64,000 nt of DNA from Halpernia frigidisoli (GCF_900113805.1 NZ_FOQT01000003.1:186001-250000); one strand, 5' to 3'; shown: positions 18,183 to 28,636, counted from the stretch's first letter. Program-made: numbers and translations. The notes: generated by a model not told the origin, from the sequence alone.

Positions 18183-18845
18183 ATGGCTGGTTTAATATCC
18201 TCATCCATCGGCAGAAAATATGCAATGGCATTTTCCGCTTTTTTTCTACTTTCATTTTTAATATTGCACCTGGTTGTAAATCTTCTGTCTCTATTTGGGC
18301 CAAATGCTTATAATAATGCATCAGATTTCATGGGATATAACCCACTCGTTCAATATATTATGCAGCCAATTTTGGTTGCCGGGGTTATTTTTCACTTTGT
18401 TATGGGTTTTATTTTAGAACTGAGAAATAATGCTGCCAGACCTATTAAATATGGCGTAAATAATGGTTCAGCAAATTCAACATGGATGTCAAGAAATATG
18501 ATTATTTCCGGCCTGGTCATTTTGGCATTTTTAGGTCTTCACATGTACGACTTTTGGTATCATGAGATGAATTATAAATACATTGAAGGTTTGCCTGTAG
18601 TGGAAAATAGATTTTGGACTGATCTTCATGAGAAATTTGCAAACCCAGTTAGAGTTGGGCTTTATGTAGTTTCTTTTGTACTTTTAGGATTACATTTAGC
18701 ACACGGTTTTCAATCAAGTTTTCAATCTATTGGAGCGAGACATCCAAAATATACTCCCGGAATAAAGGCATTTGGAACATGGTTTTCTATTTTAGTACCT
18801 GCAGGTTTTATCATCATCGCATTATTTCACTTTATAACTCAATAA
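18183..18845 (+). CDS. sdhC: Succinate dehydrogenase cytochrome b subunit
   Basis: Single-subunit diheme membrane anchor of the b558 type that passes electrons between the dehydrogenase and menaquinone. It has 220 residues with five membrane segments. Histidines that fit heme ligands occur in FLILHLVVNL, FHFVMGF, LGLHMYDFWYHEMNY, LGLHLAHGFQS and ALFHFITQ. First gene of sdhCAB, with the flavoprotein gene 13 bp downstream. A combined C/D anchor is usual for Bacteroidota, and accordingly no sdhD is present. Confidence 0.95.
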   Translation: MAGLISSSIGRKYAMAFSAFFLLSFLILHLVVNLLSLFGPNAYNNASDFMGYNPLVQYIMQPILVAGVIFHFVMGFILELRNNAARPIKYGVNNGSANSTWMSRNMIISGLVILAFLGLHMYDFWYHEMNYKYIEGLPVVENRFWTDLHEKFANPVRVGLYVVSFVLLGLHLAHGFQSSFQSIGARHPKYTPGIKAFGTWFSILVPAGFIIIALFHFITQ

Positions 18846-18858
18846 TCATCAATAAATT

Positions 18859-20871
18859 ATGAGCATTTTAGATTCAAAAATTCCATCAGGTTCTCTTAAA
18901 GATAAATGGAAAAATCATAAAGACCATATGAATTTGGTCGCACCAAATAACCGTGATAAGATTGATGTTATAGTTGTCGGAACTGGTTTAGCTGGAGGTT
19001 CTGCTGCAGCAACATTAGCCGAACAGGGATATAATGTAAAAGTGTTTTGTTATCAGGATTCGCCAAGAAGAGCGCATTCAATTGCAGCACAAGGTGGTAT
19101 TAATGCCGCGAAAAATTATCAGGGTGATGGAGATTCTATTTATAGATTATTTTACGACACTATTAAAGGAGGAGATTATCGTTCAAGAGAAGCTAATGTT
19201 TACAGATTAGCAGAAGTTTCAGCAAATATTATTGACCAGTGTGTTTCTCAAGGAGTTCCTTTCGGTAGAGATTACGGCGGTCAGCTTGATAACCGTTCAT
19301 TTGGAGGAGTTCAGGTAAAACGGACTTTTTATGCTAAAGGACAAACAGGACAACAACTTTTATTAGGTGCTTATTCCGCATTAAGTCGCCAAATTGGTAA
19401 AGGAAGAGTAAAACTTTGCAACCGTCATGAAATGATGGATCTTGTTTTAGTTGATGGAAAAGCTCGCGGAATTATAGCAAGAAACTTAGTAACAGGAGAA
19501 ATCGAAAGACATTCTGCACACGCAGTTGTTATCGCTTCTGGTGGTTACGGAAATGTATATTATCTTTCTACGAATGCAATGGGCAGCAATGTTTCAGCGT
19601 CGTGGAAAATTCATAAAAAAGGGGCTTATTTTGCAAATCCTTGTTTTGTGCAGATTCACCCAACTTGCATTCCAGTTCATGGAACAAACCAGTCTAAATT
19701 AACTTTGATGTCTGAATCTCTTAGAAATTCCGGAAGAATCTGGGTTCCAAAAAACATCGAAGATGCGGCGGCTGTAAGAGAAGGCAAATTAAAAGCCCAA
19801 GATATAGCGCCAGAAAACAGAGATTATTTCTTAGAAAGAAGATATCCGGCTTTTGGAAATCTTGTTCCACGTGATGTAGCTTCCAGAGCTGCAAAAGAAA
19901 GATGTGATGCTGGTTTTGGTATTGAAAATAACGATACGCAAGAAGGAGTTTATTTAGATTTCCATACAGAAATCATTAAGAAAGGCCACGAAGCAGTTAT
20001 TGAAAAAAACATTCATAACGCGACTGAGCAGCAGGTTTACAATTTAGGTAAAGCATGGATCGAGGAAAAATATGGTAATTTATTCGAGATGTATGAAAAA
20101 ATTACTGACGATAATCCTTATGAAACGCCGATGAAAATCTATCCGGCAGTTCATTATACAATGGGTGGCGTTTGGGTTGATTATAATTTACAATCTACAA
20201 TTCCTGGATGTTTTGTGGTGGGAGAAGCAAATTTCTCTGATCATGGCGCAAACAGATTAGGTGCTTCTGCTTTAATGCAGGGTTTAGCTGACGGCTATTT
20301 TGTACTTCCTTATACAATAGCAAATTATCTGGCAGCAGATATCAGCACAGGAAAAATTCCTACAGATCAACCAAGTTTTGATCAGGCTGAAAATGATGTT
20401 AAAGAAAAAATTAACTTTTTTGTTAATAATGAAGGAACACATTCAGTAGATTATTTCCACAAAAAACTTGGACTTGTAATGTGGAATAAAGTAGGAATGG
20501 CAAGAGATGCAGAAGGCTTACAAACTGCAATAAATGAAATTGAAGAAATTAAAAAAGATTTCTGGACGAACGTTCGCGTTCCTGGAACTGCAGACGGAAT
20601 GAATCCTGAACTGGAAAAAGCAGGTCGCGTTGCAGATTTCTTAGAATTAGGACAATTAATGGCAAAAGATGCTTTAGAAAGAAATGAAAGTTGCGGCGGA
20701 CATTTCAGAACAGAATATTCTACTCAGGAGGGAGAAGCTAAACGTGATGATGAAAATTATAAATACGCAGCTTGTTGGCAATATAACGGCACCAGTATTT
20801 CCGAAGAAATTCTTCACAAAGAAGAATTAGTTTATGAAAATATTGAGGTAAAAACAAGAAGTTATAAATAA
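18859..20871 (+). CDS. sdhA: Succinate dehydrogenase/fumarate reductase flavoprotein subunit
   Basis: Catalytic subunit carrying covalent FAD; oxidises succinate to fumarate in the citric acid cycle. The 670 residues have the dinucleotide motif [20 protein letters not shown], and the flavinylation region around [20 protein letters not shown]. Active-site regions include [31 protein letters not shown] and [12 protein letters not shown]. Length and motifs match the Bacteroidota/epsilon-type enzyme with a single cytochrome b subunit. Confidence 0.97.
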   Translation: MSILDSKIPSGSLKDKWKNHKDHMNLVAPNNRDKIDVIVVGTGLAGGSAAATLAEQGYNVKVFCYQDSPRRAHSIAAQGGINAAKNYQGDGDSIYRLFYDTIKGGDYRSREANVYRLAEVSANIIDQCVSQGVPFGRDYGGQLDNRSFGGVQVKRTFYAKGQTGQQLLLGAYSALSRQIGKGRVKLCNRHEMMDLVLVDGKARGIIARNLVTGEIERHSAHAVVIASGGYGNVYYLSTNAMGSNVSASWKIHKKGAYFANPCFVQIHPTCIPVHGTNQSKLTLMSESLRNSGRIWVPKNIEDAAAVREGKLKAQDIAPENRDYFLERRYPAFGNLVPRDVASRAAKERCDAGFGIENNDTQEGVYLDFHTEIIKKGHEAVIEKNIHNATEQQVYNLGKAWIEEKYGNLFEMYEKITDDNPYETPMKIYPAVHYTMGGVWVDYNLQSTIPGCFVVGEANFSDHGANRLGASALMQGLADGYFVLPYTIANYLAADISTGKIPTDQPSFDQAENDVKEKINFFVNNEGTHSVDYFHKKLGLVMWNKVGMARDAEGLQTAINEIEEIKKDFWTNVRVPGTADGMNPELEKAGRVADFLELGQLMAKDALERNESCGGHFRTEYSTQEGEAKRDDENYKYAACWQYNGTSISEEILHKEELVYENIEVKTRSYK

Positions 20872-20894
20872 TCTCCAAACAATATCATAAGAAA

Positions 20895-21656
20895 ATGAGT
20901 GCAAAAAAGAACTTAAATCTGACTTTGAAAATTTGGAGACAGAAAAATAATAAAACAAAAGGACAGTTTGAAACTTACAAAATTTCAGACGTCTCTACAG
21001 ATTCTTCTTTCCTGGAAATGCTTGATATGCTCAACGAGCAATTGATTAATGCAGGTAAAGAAACTGTCGCTTTTGACCATGACTGTCGCGAAGGAATTTG
21101 TGGAATGTGTTCTCTATACATCAACGGAAGACCACACGGACCGGAAACTGGAACAACAACGTGCCAACTTCACATGCGTCATTTTAAAGATGGTGAAGTC
21201 ATTCACATTGAGCCTTGGAGAAGCGCTGCTTTTCCGGTGATAAAGGATTTGGTTGTTGACCGTTCTGCTTTTGACAGAGTTATGGCCGCGGGTGGATTTA
21301 TCTCAATTAATACCTCCGGAAATACAACTGACGCAAACAGCATTTTAATACCAAAAGTTGATGCAGATCATGCAATGGATGCAGCGGCTTGCATCGGTTG
21401 TGGCGCTTGTGTCGCTACCTGTAAAAATGGTTCTGCAATGTTATTTGTTGGGGCAAAAGTGACACAATTAGCATTATTGCCACAAGGTAAAGTAGAAGCA
21501 AAACGCAGAGTTTTAAATATGGTTACAGCAATGGATGAAGAAGGTTTTGGAAACTGCTCAAACACCGGCGCTTGTGAAGTTGAATGTCCTAAAGGGATTA
21601 GTTTAAGCGTAATTGCTAAAATGAACAGAGAATATTTTTCTGCGAAAATAGATTAA
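20895..21656 (+). CDS. sdhB: Succinate dehydrogenase/fumarate reductase iron-sulfur subunit
   Basis: Electron-transfer subunit with three clusters. The [2Fe-2S] ligands are in [18 protein letters not shown] followed by TTCQLHM; the [4Fe-4S] ligands are in [16 protein letters not shown]; the last cysteines are in [17 protein letters not shown]. The 253 residues are normal for this class. Last gene of the operon, followed within 25 bp by a strong terminator. Confidence 0.97.
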   Translation: MSAKKNLNLTLKIWRQKNNKTKGQFETYKISDVSTDSSFLEMLDMLNEQLINAGKETVAFDHDCREGICGMCSLYINGRPHGPETGTTTCQLHMRHFKDGEVIHIEPWRSAAFPVIKDLVVDRSAFDRVMAAGGFISINTSGNTTDANSILIPKVDADHAMDAAACIGCGACVATCKNGSAMLFVGAKVTQLALLPQGKVEAKRRVLNMVTAMDEEGFGNCSNTGACEVECPKGISLSVIAKMNREYFSAKID

Positions 21657-21680
21657 TAGAAAATATTTTATAGAATTAAA

Positions 21681-21709
21681 GCCGTTCAGATGATGAATGG
21701 CTTTTTTTT
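21681..21709 (+). terminator. Terminator of sdhCAB
   Basis: GCCGTTCA (21681-21688) pairs with TGAATGGC (21694-21701, one G-T pair) around a 5-nt loop, followed by eight T. Confidence 0.88.
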
Positions 21710-21802
21710 GGGCAGACATTTCCGCCTTCCGTTGTAAAAACGAAGAATTAATTTCGATGATTCAAAGAAAACAAATACTAAATTTGAGATAAGTCGGGCT
21801 GC
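21710..21802 (+). repeat. REP-like intergenic repeat, copy 1
   Basis: Begins GGGCAGACATTTCCGCCTTC and ends AAGTCGGGCTGC, the two ends shared with three other copies in the window. Its middle carries CGAAGAATTAATTTCGATGA, close to the equivalent part of copy 2. The inner inverted repeat seen in copies 2-4 is decayed here. It starts directly at the T run of the sdh terminator. The rest of the gap to 21953 is AT-rich with one promoter box. Confidence 0.8.
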
Positions 21803-21920
21803 AAACGATTTAATATTTTGAAAGTATTATATTTAATTTAGTTAAAGAATTAAGTCAATAATAAAATGCTAAATTTTACTTAAAATCTTATTTAAACTGC
21901 CAAATTATAAACTAAATACT

Positions 21921-21928
21921 TACTTTTG
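21921..21928 (+). promoter_or_regulatory. Candidate -7 box for the thioredoxin-like lipoprotein gene
   Basis: TACTTTTG matches TAnnTTTG, 25 bp before the ATG. Confidence 0.45.
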
Positions 21929-21953
21929 CCAAAATTAAAATTTACTCAACAAA

Positions 21954-23525
21954 ATGATAATTAAAGATTTAAAAAACAAAATCAATTTTTCTGCTCTATT
22001 TAAAATTACAGCAGTTTTATTTCTGGCTTTTTTCGTGACATCATGTTCAAAAAAAGTGGAAGTTAAAGGTAAACTTACCAATTCAAATCCACTTGAACGT
22101 ATCGAATTTATAGAATCCTCGGGTGTTGCCACATTGCCTTTGGTAAATTTGGGCCTTGATAAAAACGGAAATTTTGAAGGAAGTTTTGACGCGCCAAAAA
22201 GTGGTATGTATGTGATAACTTTTGCCGGGAAACAAGGTATGATTTACCTTAAAGGCGGTGAAAAAGTTAATATCACCGGCGATGCAGCTCAGTTCCCTAC
22301 AGAATATGCCGTAACGGGCGATGCTAAAAACAATAATGATTTTATTAAAAATTCTCAATTATTTTTAGACAGCTACGCAGCGAAATTAAGTATGCAGGAA
22401 ATCATCATGAAAGGCGAACCGGCATTTTTATCAGAAGCAAAGAGAATTAACGAAGAGCTTTCAAAAAACATTGACGAAAATGCTAAAAAATATGATGCTG
22501 ACAAAGAAGCTGTTCAATGGAAAAAAGATGAATTGACGACCAGTATTTTAGGTTTATTAAGCCAGTACAAAGTAAATCACGGACAAACGATCCAAAATCC
22601 TTCTTTTAAAGTTTCAAAGAATTTACTGGATTATGAAAATACTTTAAAGGAAAATAATGACCGTTTGGTGGAAAATCATCCGCAATACAGAAATTATTTA
22701 CTTAGCACGATGACAGAAGAATTTCAAAAATATTCTGCGGCACATAATACAACTGGCCAACTTTCACCTTCACAAATATTCGCTGATTTGCTGAAAACAA
22801 AGAAAGACATGTCACAAACAACCAAAGATTATCTTTTGGCTTACGTGATCGCTCAATCTGACCTCACAATGAATTCTACAAAAGAATCTACGGCGAAAGT
22901 AAATAAGATCATTGATTCTGAAATTAAAAACGAAGCTGTAAAAAAAGATCTGAAACAGATCGAATTTGTGATCAGCGGTTTAAAAGAAGGAGATGCTTTA
23001 CCAAAAAGTGATTTAGTAAAAGCCGACGGTTCAAAATACAGTCTTTCAGATCTGAAAGGAAAACCTACATTGGTAATGTTTTATGCTTCATGGAATCCCC
23101 GCATTGCAACTTCCACTTTACCGGTTTTAAACGAGGTTGTGAATTTTTACAAATCCAAAATTGACTTTGCTTATATTAATTTAGACGATTCAAAAGAACA
23201 GTTTCAAAAAAGCAGCAGTGCAATGCTAAAAGGTTTGCCAGGTGTAAACGCTTATGCGGAAGGCGGACTTAATTCTGAATTTGCAAAAAATTTCGGTTTA
23301 TATGGTTTTAAACTTCCTGGGTTTTTAGTTTTAGACAAAGACGGTAAAATCGCCGGTCATTATTTTGTAAACTTAGGTGACCCGGAAATTGTAACTATTT
23401 TGACAAAAGTTTCTGGTTTAAAAGCACCTGAAATGGCACCACAAATGCCGCAAATGATGCCGGGAATGCAGCAAAATGCACAACCACAACAAGCGCCACA
23501 ATCTCAGCCGCAACCAACGAAATAA
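21954..23525 (+). CDS. TlpA-like thioredoxin-fold lipoprotein lacking the CXXC motif
   Basis: Predicted envelope lipoprotein of 523 residues. The signal ends FLAFFVTSCSKK with the lipobox cysteine near residue 31. The N-terminal part resembles DUF4369 (KVEVKGKLTNSNPLERIEF through KGGEKVNITG), the middle is a long helical region, and a TlpA/peroxiredoxin-like thioredoxin fold spans about 340-490 (LKGKPTLVMFYASWNPRIATS, FLVLDKDGKIAGHYF). Where active family members have W-C-x-x-C, this protein has WNPRIA, so redox activity is unlikely. The C-terminal 35 residues are rich in Met, Pro and Gln. Monocistronic. Confidence 0.85.
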   Translation: MIIKDLKNKINFSALFKITAVLFLAFFVTSCSKKVEVKGKLTNSNPLERIEFIESSGVATLPLVNLGLDKNGNFEGSFDAPKSGMYVITFAGKQGMIYLKGGEKVNITGDAAQFPTEYAVTGDAKNNNDFIKNSQLFLDSYAAKLSMQEIIMKGEPAFLSEAKRINEELSKNIDENAKKYDADKEAVQWKKDELTTSILGLLSQYKVNHGQTIQNPSFKVSKNLLDYENTLKENNDRLVENHPQYRNYLLSTMTEEFQKYSAAHNTTGQLSPSQIFADLLKTKKDMSQTTKDYLLAYVIAQSDLTMNSTKESTAKVNKIIDSEIKNEAVKKDLKQIEFVISGLKEGDALPKSDLVKADGSKYSLSDLKGKPTLVMFYASWNPRIATSTLPVLNEVVNFYKSKIDFAYINLDDSKEQFQKSSSAMLKGLPGVNAYAEGGLNSEFAKNFGLYGFKLPGFLVLDKDGKIAGHYFVNLGDPEIVTILTKVSGLKAPEMAPQMPQMMPGMQQNAQPQQAPQSQPQPTK

Positions 23526-23570
23526 TTAAAAATATTTTCCGAAATTTATACCGGAAAGTCAAACTATAGA

Positions 23571-23600
23571 AACAGGCTCTTTTGCCTGTTTTTTTTTAAG
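23571..23600 (+). terminator. Terminator after the thioredoxin-like gene
   Basis: AAACAGGC (23571-23578) pairs with GCCTGTTT (23585-23592), followed by a T run. Confidence 0.88.
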
Positions 23601-23611
23601 ATAAATTTAAA

Positions 23612-25021
23612 ATGAAGCAAAGAAAACCAAATCCAATACTGGAAAATATCGAAATTTACGGCGCTGGAGCGAAAGGTGTAGCAATTGGAAAAACTGCGGA
23701 AGGCAAAACTGTTTTGGTAAAAGGTGCCGTTCCCGGTGATGTAGTTGATGTTCAGGTAAGAAAATCTAAAAGCAAATATTTTGAGGGAGATGTTTTAAAT
23801 TTAGTAAAACCATCAGAATTTCGGGTTGAGCCAAAATGTATTCATTTTGGAACCTGTGGCGGTTGCAAATGGCAAAATCTAAGTTATGAAAAACAGCTTT
23901 ACATTAAAAATGATGAAGTTTTCAACAACATAAAAAGAATTGGCGGTTTTGATGACTTTCAATCTTTACCAATTTTAGGCGCCGAAGAACAATATTGGTA
24001 CAGAAATAAAATGGAATTTTCTTTTTCTGATGCGAAGTGGCTGACTTTAGAAGAAATAAATTCCGGGGAAGAAATTGCTGACAAAAATGCTTTGGGATTT
24101 CACATTCCGGGAATGTGGAGTAAAATTTTAGACCTTAAAGAATGTTGGCTGCAGGAAAGTCCTTCAAACCAGATCAGATTAGCGGTCAAGAAATTTGCCG
24201 ATGAAAATGGCTTGGATTATTTTGATGTTAAAAACCAGTCCGGATTTTTGAGAACTTTAATGTTGCGCCAAAATTCTATGGGAGAATGGATGGTTTTGTT
24301 TCAACTTTATCGCGAGGAAAAGGAAAATCAACAGAAATTATTTAATTTTTTACTGGAAAATTTTGTTGAAATTAAGACCTTGGTTTATGCCATTAATCCG
24401 AAACAGAACGATTCTATTTATGATCTGGATGTTCAGATTTATTATGGAGAAGGTTTTTTAATGGAAGAGATGGATGGTTTGAGATTTAAAATTGGACCAA
24501 AATCTTTTTTCCAGACTAATTATCAACAGGCTTTAAATCTTTATAGAAAAACATTAGAATTTGCTGAAATCACCGAAAATGATGTCGTTTACGATCTTTA
24601 CACAGGAACCGGAACTATCGCACAATATGTCGCAAGAAAAGCAAAACATGTTATAGGAATTGAATCTGTGCCGGAAGCAATCGCGGCGGCCAAAGAGCAC
24701 GCCAAACTGAATGGTTTAGACAATTGCGAATTTTTCTGTGGAGACATGAAAGATATTTTCACACCGGAATTTTTAGCAAATCATCCAAAAGCGGACGTTT
24801 TAATTACCGATCCACCACGAGATGGAATGCACGCAAAAGTGGTTGAGCAGATATTAAATTTAGCGCCGCAAAAAATAGTTTATGTTAGTTGTAACTCTGC
24901 AACTCAAGCCAGAGATATGGCTCTTTTAAAAGAAAATTATACCTTAGTAAAAATTTTACCGGTTGATATGTTTCCACAAACGCATCACGTTGAAAATATC
25001 GCACTTTTAATAAGAAAATAA
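23612..25021 (+). CDS. rlmD: 23S rRNA (uracil-5-)-methyltransferase RlmD-type
   Basis: SAM-dependent enzyme of the RumA/TrmA family; by family it methylates U1939 of 23S rRNA. An N-terminal TRAM domain (about 1-60) is followed by [4Fe-4S] cysteines in CIHFGTCGGCKWQNL, the SAM loop VYDLYTGTGTIAQYVARKA, the DPPRDGMHAKV motif, and the catalytic cysteine in YVSCNSATQARD. The 469 residues fit the Bacteroidota form. The exact target uridine is assumed from the family. Confidence 0.92.
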   Translation: MKQRKPNPILENIEIYGAGAKGVAIGKTAEGKTVLVKGAVPGDVVDVQVRKSKSKYFEGDVLNLVKPSEFRVEPKCIHFGTCGGCKWQNLSYEKQLYIKNDEVFNNIKRIGGFDDFQSLPILGAEEQYWYRNKMEFSFSDAKWLTLEEINSGEEIADKNALGFHIPGMWSKILDLKECWLQESPSNQIRLAVKKFADENGLDYFDVKNQSGFLRTLMLRQNSMGEWMVLFQLYREEKENQQKLFNFLLENFVEIKTLVYAINPKQNDSIYDLDVQIYYGEGFLMEEMDGLRFKIGPKSFFQTNYQQALNLYRKTLEFAEITENDVVYDLYTGTGTIAQYVARKAKHVIGIESVPEAIAAAKEHAKLNGLDNCEFFCGDMKDIFTPEFLANHPKADVLITDPPRDGMHAKVVEQILNLAPQKIVYVSCNSATQARDMALLKENYTLVKILPVDMFPQTHHVENIALLIRK

Positions 25022-25038
25022 AATTTTAAATTATATTT

Positions 25039-27516
25039 ATGAAAAATCAATTCCTGTTTATCATTTTTTCTATGTCTCTTTTCACGGGGCAAATTTCTGC
25101 ACAGAAAACTGATTCTGTAAAAATTGAAGTAAAAAAGAAAGTAGATTCTATTGCTAAAAAAGACAAACCTGTTGTAAAAATAAAACCTTACAAAGATGTT
25201 ATCACCAGCAAAGCAATCACTGATGCAGGCGTTTTTGATGTTCATAAAATTGAGGAAAAATATTATCTGGAAATTCCGGATAAAATGCTGAAAAAAGAAT
25301 TTCTTTTGGTGAGCCGTTTAACGAAAGCCGCTGCCGGAATGCGTTCGGGAATGTCAGGTTACGCAGGAGATCAGATTTCACAAAACGTTGTTTCCTTTGA
25401 AAAAGGCCCGGAAGATAAGATTTTTATGCGCACTATTTCTTATGTAGATTATGCTAAAGATTCTACCTCGCAAATGTACGCCTCTGTTTCCCGAAACAAT
25501 GAGCAATCCATCGTAGAAGCTTTGGAAGTGAGAGCTTACAACAAGGAAAAAAAATCTTCTGTTGTAGAAATCACTTCTATTATCAACGCAGACAGTGATC
25601 TGTTTTCTTTTGATACCCGTTATAAAAAAAGCTTTAAAGTTGGTGCTTTGCAAAAAGATAAATCTTTTGTAAACTTTGTAAAATCTTTTCCTACTAATAT
25701 TGAAATAAATACCACTAAAACTTTCGCCAGAACTTTGGGTAATTTTAAAGCTTTGCCCGGGATGGATAAGCCGGAAATTAGCGGAAATTATACTGTAGAA
25801 ATAAATACTTCTCTTGTTTTATTACCAGATAATAAAATGCAGGCAAGATATTTTGATCCAAGAGTTGGCTTTTTCACTGTTGGCTACACAGATTTTGATC
25901 TTGATCCACAAGGTGTAAAAAAAGTAGAATTAATTAAAAGATGGCGTTTAGAGCCAAAGCCAGAAGATCTGGAAAAATATAAAAAAGGTGAATTAGTTGA
26001 ACCGGCAAAACCGATCGTTTTTTACATTGATCCTGCGACACCAAAAAAATGGATTCCTTCGCTGATTCAGGGTGTAAATGATTGGCAAAAAGCTTTTGAA
26101 CAGGCTGGTTTTAAAAATGCAATCGTGGCAAAAGTACCGAACACAAAAGATGACCCTGAATGGAGTTTGGAAGATGCCAGATTTTCAGGAATTGTTTATA
26201 AACCTTCGGATGTTCCCAACGCTTCAGGACCTTCAATTGCAGATCCACGAACTGGTGAAATTTTGGAAAGTCATATTAACTGGTATCACAACGTGATGTC
26301 TTTGCTAAGAAATTGGTATTTTATACAATCTTCGCCAAATGATCCAAGAGCACGAAAAATCGAATTTGATGATGCTTTAATGGGTCAGTTGATCCGTTTC
26401 GTTTCTTCTCATGAAGTTGGTCATACATTGGGTTTGCGTCATAATTTTGGTTCAAGTTCAACTGTTCCTGTAGAAAAATTACGAGACAATAATTTTTTAA
26501 CTAAAAACGGACACACACCTTCCATTATGGATTATGCACGTTTTAATTATGTAGCACAACCCGAAGATCACATTTCACCGGAAAATTTAATGCCTAGAAT
26601 CGGGGATTATGATAAATGGGCTATCGAATGGGGTTATAAAAGATTTTATAATTTTAAAACACCTGATTCTGAAAAAACTTATTTAAACAAATGGGTGATT
26701 GGCGAACTTAAAAATAACAGACTTTGGTTTGGCACAGAATCCAATAATTTCGATCCGCGGTCTCAAAGTGAGCAGGTTGGTGACGATGCAATGATCGCAA
26801 GTAATTATGGTGTAAAAAATTTACAAACCATAATGAATAACATTGAAAAATGGACAGCGCAGCCAAACGAAGATTATGAAAATCTTGGAATGATGTATAA
26901 CCAAGTTACGGGGCAATTTAGAAGATATCTTGGTCATGTTTCAAAATACATTGGTGGCGAAATGGAAACCCCAAAAACACAGGAACAAAATGGCGTTGTA
27001 TATGAAGTTGTGGCAAAAGCTGATCAAAAAAGAGCTTTAGAATTTTTAAATGATCAAATTTTTAAAACACCAACATGGCTGATCAACGACGATGTTTTCA
27101 AAAAAACAAATTTGGACGCAATTACAGTTGTTGAAGGCTTGCAAGGGTCAGTTTTAAAAAGAATTTTAGATGACAAAGTTTTAGATAAAATGTATAAATC
27201 TGAAGTAACTTATAAAGATGCTTATCCTTTGGCTACTTACTTAACGGATTTGAAAAGCGACATGTTTCAGGAAAGTAATCCCGATGTTTACAAAAGAAAT
27301 CTTCAGAGAAATTATGTAAATTCTTTGATTAATTTAATAAACACAAAAACTGCGATCGCTGACAATTCTGATGTTCCGGCTTTTGTGCGAGGAAATTTAG
27401 CAGATCTGAAAAAAGATTTAGAGGGAAAAGTAAACGATCAAAATGCGGTGAACAGATACCATTACCAGGATCTTCTTTTCAGAATAAATGATGTTTTAGA
27501 GCCACACGCAAAATAA
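25039..27516 (+). CDS. Secreted zinc-dependent metalloprotease (DUF5117/DUF4953 type)
   Basis: 825 residues with a signal peptide (MKNQFLFIIFSMSLFTGQIS). The N-terminal half looks like the DUF5117 domain (LEIPDKMLKKEFLLVSRLTK onward). The middle carries the metzincin-like zinc site HEVGHTLGLRHN at residues 458-469. The C-terminal part is DUF4953-like. There is no T9SS sorting tail, so it probably stays in the periplasm or is tethered. It forms a tight run with the two small envelope genes that follow (4 bp gap). Substrate unknown. Confidence 0.9.
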   Translation: MKNQFLFIIFSMSLFTGQISAQKTDSVKIEVKKKVDSIAKKDKPVVKIKPYKDVITSKAITDAGVFDVHKIEEKYYLEIPDKMLKKEFLLVSRLTKAAAGMRSGMSGYAGDQISQNVVSFEKGPEDKIFMRTISYVDYAKDSTSQMYASVSRNNEQSIVEALEVRAYNKEKKSSVVEITSIINADSDLFSFDTRYKKSFKVGALQKDKSFVNFVKSFPTNIEINTTKTFARTLGNFKALPGMDKPEISGNYTVEINTSLVLLPDNKMQARYFDPRVGFFTVGYTDFDLDPQGVKKVELIKRWRLEPKPEDLEKYKKGELVEPAKPIVFYIDPATPKKWIPSLIQGVNDWQKAFEQAGFKNAIVAKVPNTKDDPEWSLEDARFSGIVYKPSDVPNASGPSIADPRTGEILESHINWYHNVMSLLRNWYFIQSSPNDPRARKIEFDDALMGQLIRFVSSHEVGHTLGLRHNFGSSSTVPVEKLRDNNFLTKNGHTPSIMDYARFNYVAQPEDHISPENLMPRIGDYDKWAIEWGYKRFYNFKTPDSEKTYLNKWVIGELKNNRLWFGTESNNFDPRSQSEQVGDDAMIASNYGVKNLQTIMNNIEKWTAQPNEDYENLGMMYNQVTGQFRRYLGHVSKYIGGEMETPKTQEQNGVVYEVVAKADQKRALEFLNDQIFKTPTWLINDDVFKKTNLDAITVVEGLQGSVLKRILDDKVLDKMYKSEVTYKDAYPLATYLTDLKSDMFQESNPDVYKRNLQRNYVNSLINLINTKTAIADNSDVPAFVRGNLADLKKDLEGKVNDQNAVNRYHYQDLLFRINDVLEPHAK

Positions 27517-27519
27517 ATT

Positions 27520-28011
27520 ATGAAGAAAATATTTTTATTTTCACTTTTTTCTCTCGTACTTTTTTCTTGCGGTTCGGAAGATGATATTTGCACGAGCGGA
27601 GAAGGAACGCCGCGTATTAAAATAAAATTTAAAACGCAGGCGAATAATAAGCTAAAAAGTTTAGACAGCATATTTGTCAGCGCCGATCTAGGCTCAGGAG
27701 TACAACCCGTTTTAGCACAGAAGTTCCCTACAGATTCCATTGTGATCCCTCTGCGGGTTGATGATGCGCCGTACACTGATATTTATGTCAGTCTTGCGTC
27801 AAAAGTTCCTGCTGGTCAAGTTTTAAATGTTTCAAAAATCAGAATAAACTACACGACAAAATCACAATATGTGTCACCGGCTTGCGGTATAAAAAAAACT
27901 TATGAAAATCTCAATTCTGTTTTGATAAACCCAAATCCTGTCTTAAATTTAGAGCAAACTCAAACCCAAATTACCAATGAAGCAAAGACTTCTCTTTATC
28001 TTATTTTTTAG
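27520..28011 (+). CDS. DUF6452 family lipoprotein
   Basis: 163 residues with a lipoprotein signal (MKKIFLFSLFSLVLFSCGSE; lipobox LFSC). The mature part begins with Asp-Asp-Ile-Cys and has PRIKIKFKTQANNKLKSLDS, then a beta-rich region and a later PACGIKKTYENL cysteine that could pair with the first. Function unknown. Its 3' end overlaps the next gene by 35 bp in another frame, which argues for translational coupling of the two products. Confidence 0.82.
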   Translation: MKKIFLFSLFSLVLFSCGSEDDICTSGEGTPRIKIKFKTQANNKLKSLDSIFVSADLGSGVQPVLAQKFPTDSIVIPLRVDDAPYTDIYVSLASKVPAGQVLNVSKIRINYTTKSQYVSPACGIKKTYENLNSVLINPNPVLNLEQTQTQITNEAKTSLYLIF

Positions 28012-28636
28012 CTTTAGCATTTTTTTGGTTTTTGGTCAAAAAACCGCAGACAGTACGAAACTTAGGTTCAAATATAAGCCAAATTTCATGGTGGGATTTG
28101 ATGTTGTAAATGCGGGTGTGTCTGCTTTCGCTGACAGAAAATTATTTCAAGGATTCATTTCCACCAACTATAATAACAAGATCCATCTTGTTGCTGATGC
28201 TGGTTTTGAAAAAAATATTTATGTAAAAAATGGTTACGATGCAAAGGCAAGTGGTCCATTTGTAAAAATTGGAGGCTTCTACATGTTGGCTTCAGACAGA
28301 GAAAATCCTGAAAATGGATTTTATGCAGGCGGAAAACTAGCTGCGAGTTATTATAATCAACAATATTTTGCAGTTCCGGTGCGTGGTTTTCAAGGTATAG
28401 ATGTTTCTCAGGCATTTCCATCTTCTACTCAGTCTTCTTTTTGGATAGAAGGAGCAATCGGTGGAAGAGTTCAGCTTTTCCAGTCAAAATTTTATATTGA
28501 TGTCAATCTTCAACCAAAATATTTGGCTTACACCACCAAACAGGAGGAAATAATACCATTACTTGTACCGGGTTTTGGTAAAAGCAGCACTAAATTTAAT
28601 TTTGGCTTTGCCTGGAATTTGGCTTATAAATTTTAA
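27977..28636 (+). CDS. DUF6048 family outer-membrane-like protein
   Basis: 219 residues, signal peptide MKQRLLFILFFSFSIFLVFG cut before QKTADS. The rest alternates polar and hydrophobic residues in short strands, ends in an aromatic residue (LAYKF), and looks like a small beta-barrel. It travels with the DUF6452 lipoprotein gene; the pair may form one envelope complex. Function unknown. Confidence 0.8.
   Translation: MKQRLLFILFFSFSIFLVFGQKTADSTKLRFKYKPNFMVGFDVVNAGVSAFADRKLFQGFISTNYNNKIHLVADAGFEKNIYVKNGYDAKASGPFVKIGGFYMLASDRENPENGFYAGGKLAASYYNQQYFAVPVRGFQGIDVSQAFPSSTQSSFWIEGAIGGRVQLFQSKFYIDVNLQPKYLAYTTKQEEIIPLLVPGFGKSSTKFNFGFAWNLAYKF

Noticed and set aside
27977-28011. Frameshift joining the DUF6452 and DUF6048 genes
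   Set aside because: Each has its own signal peptide and full-length family sequence; the overlap is natural.
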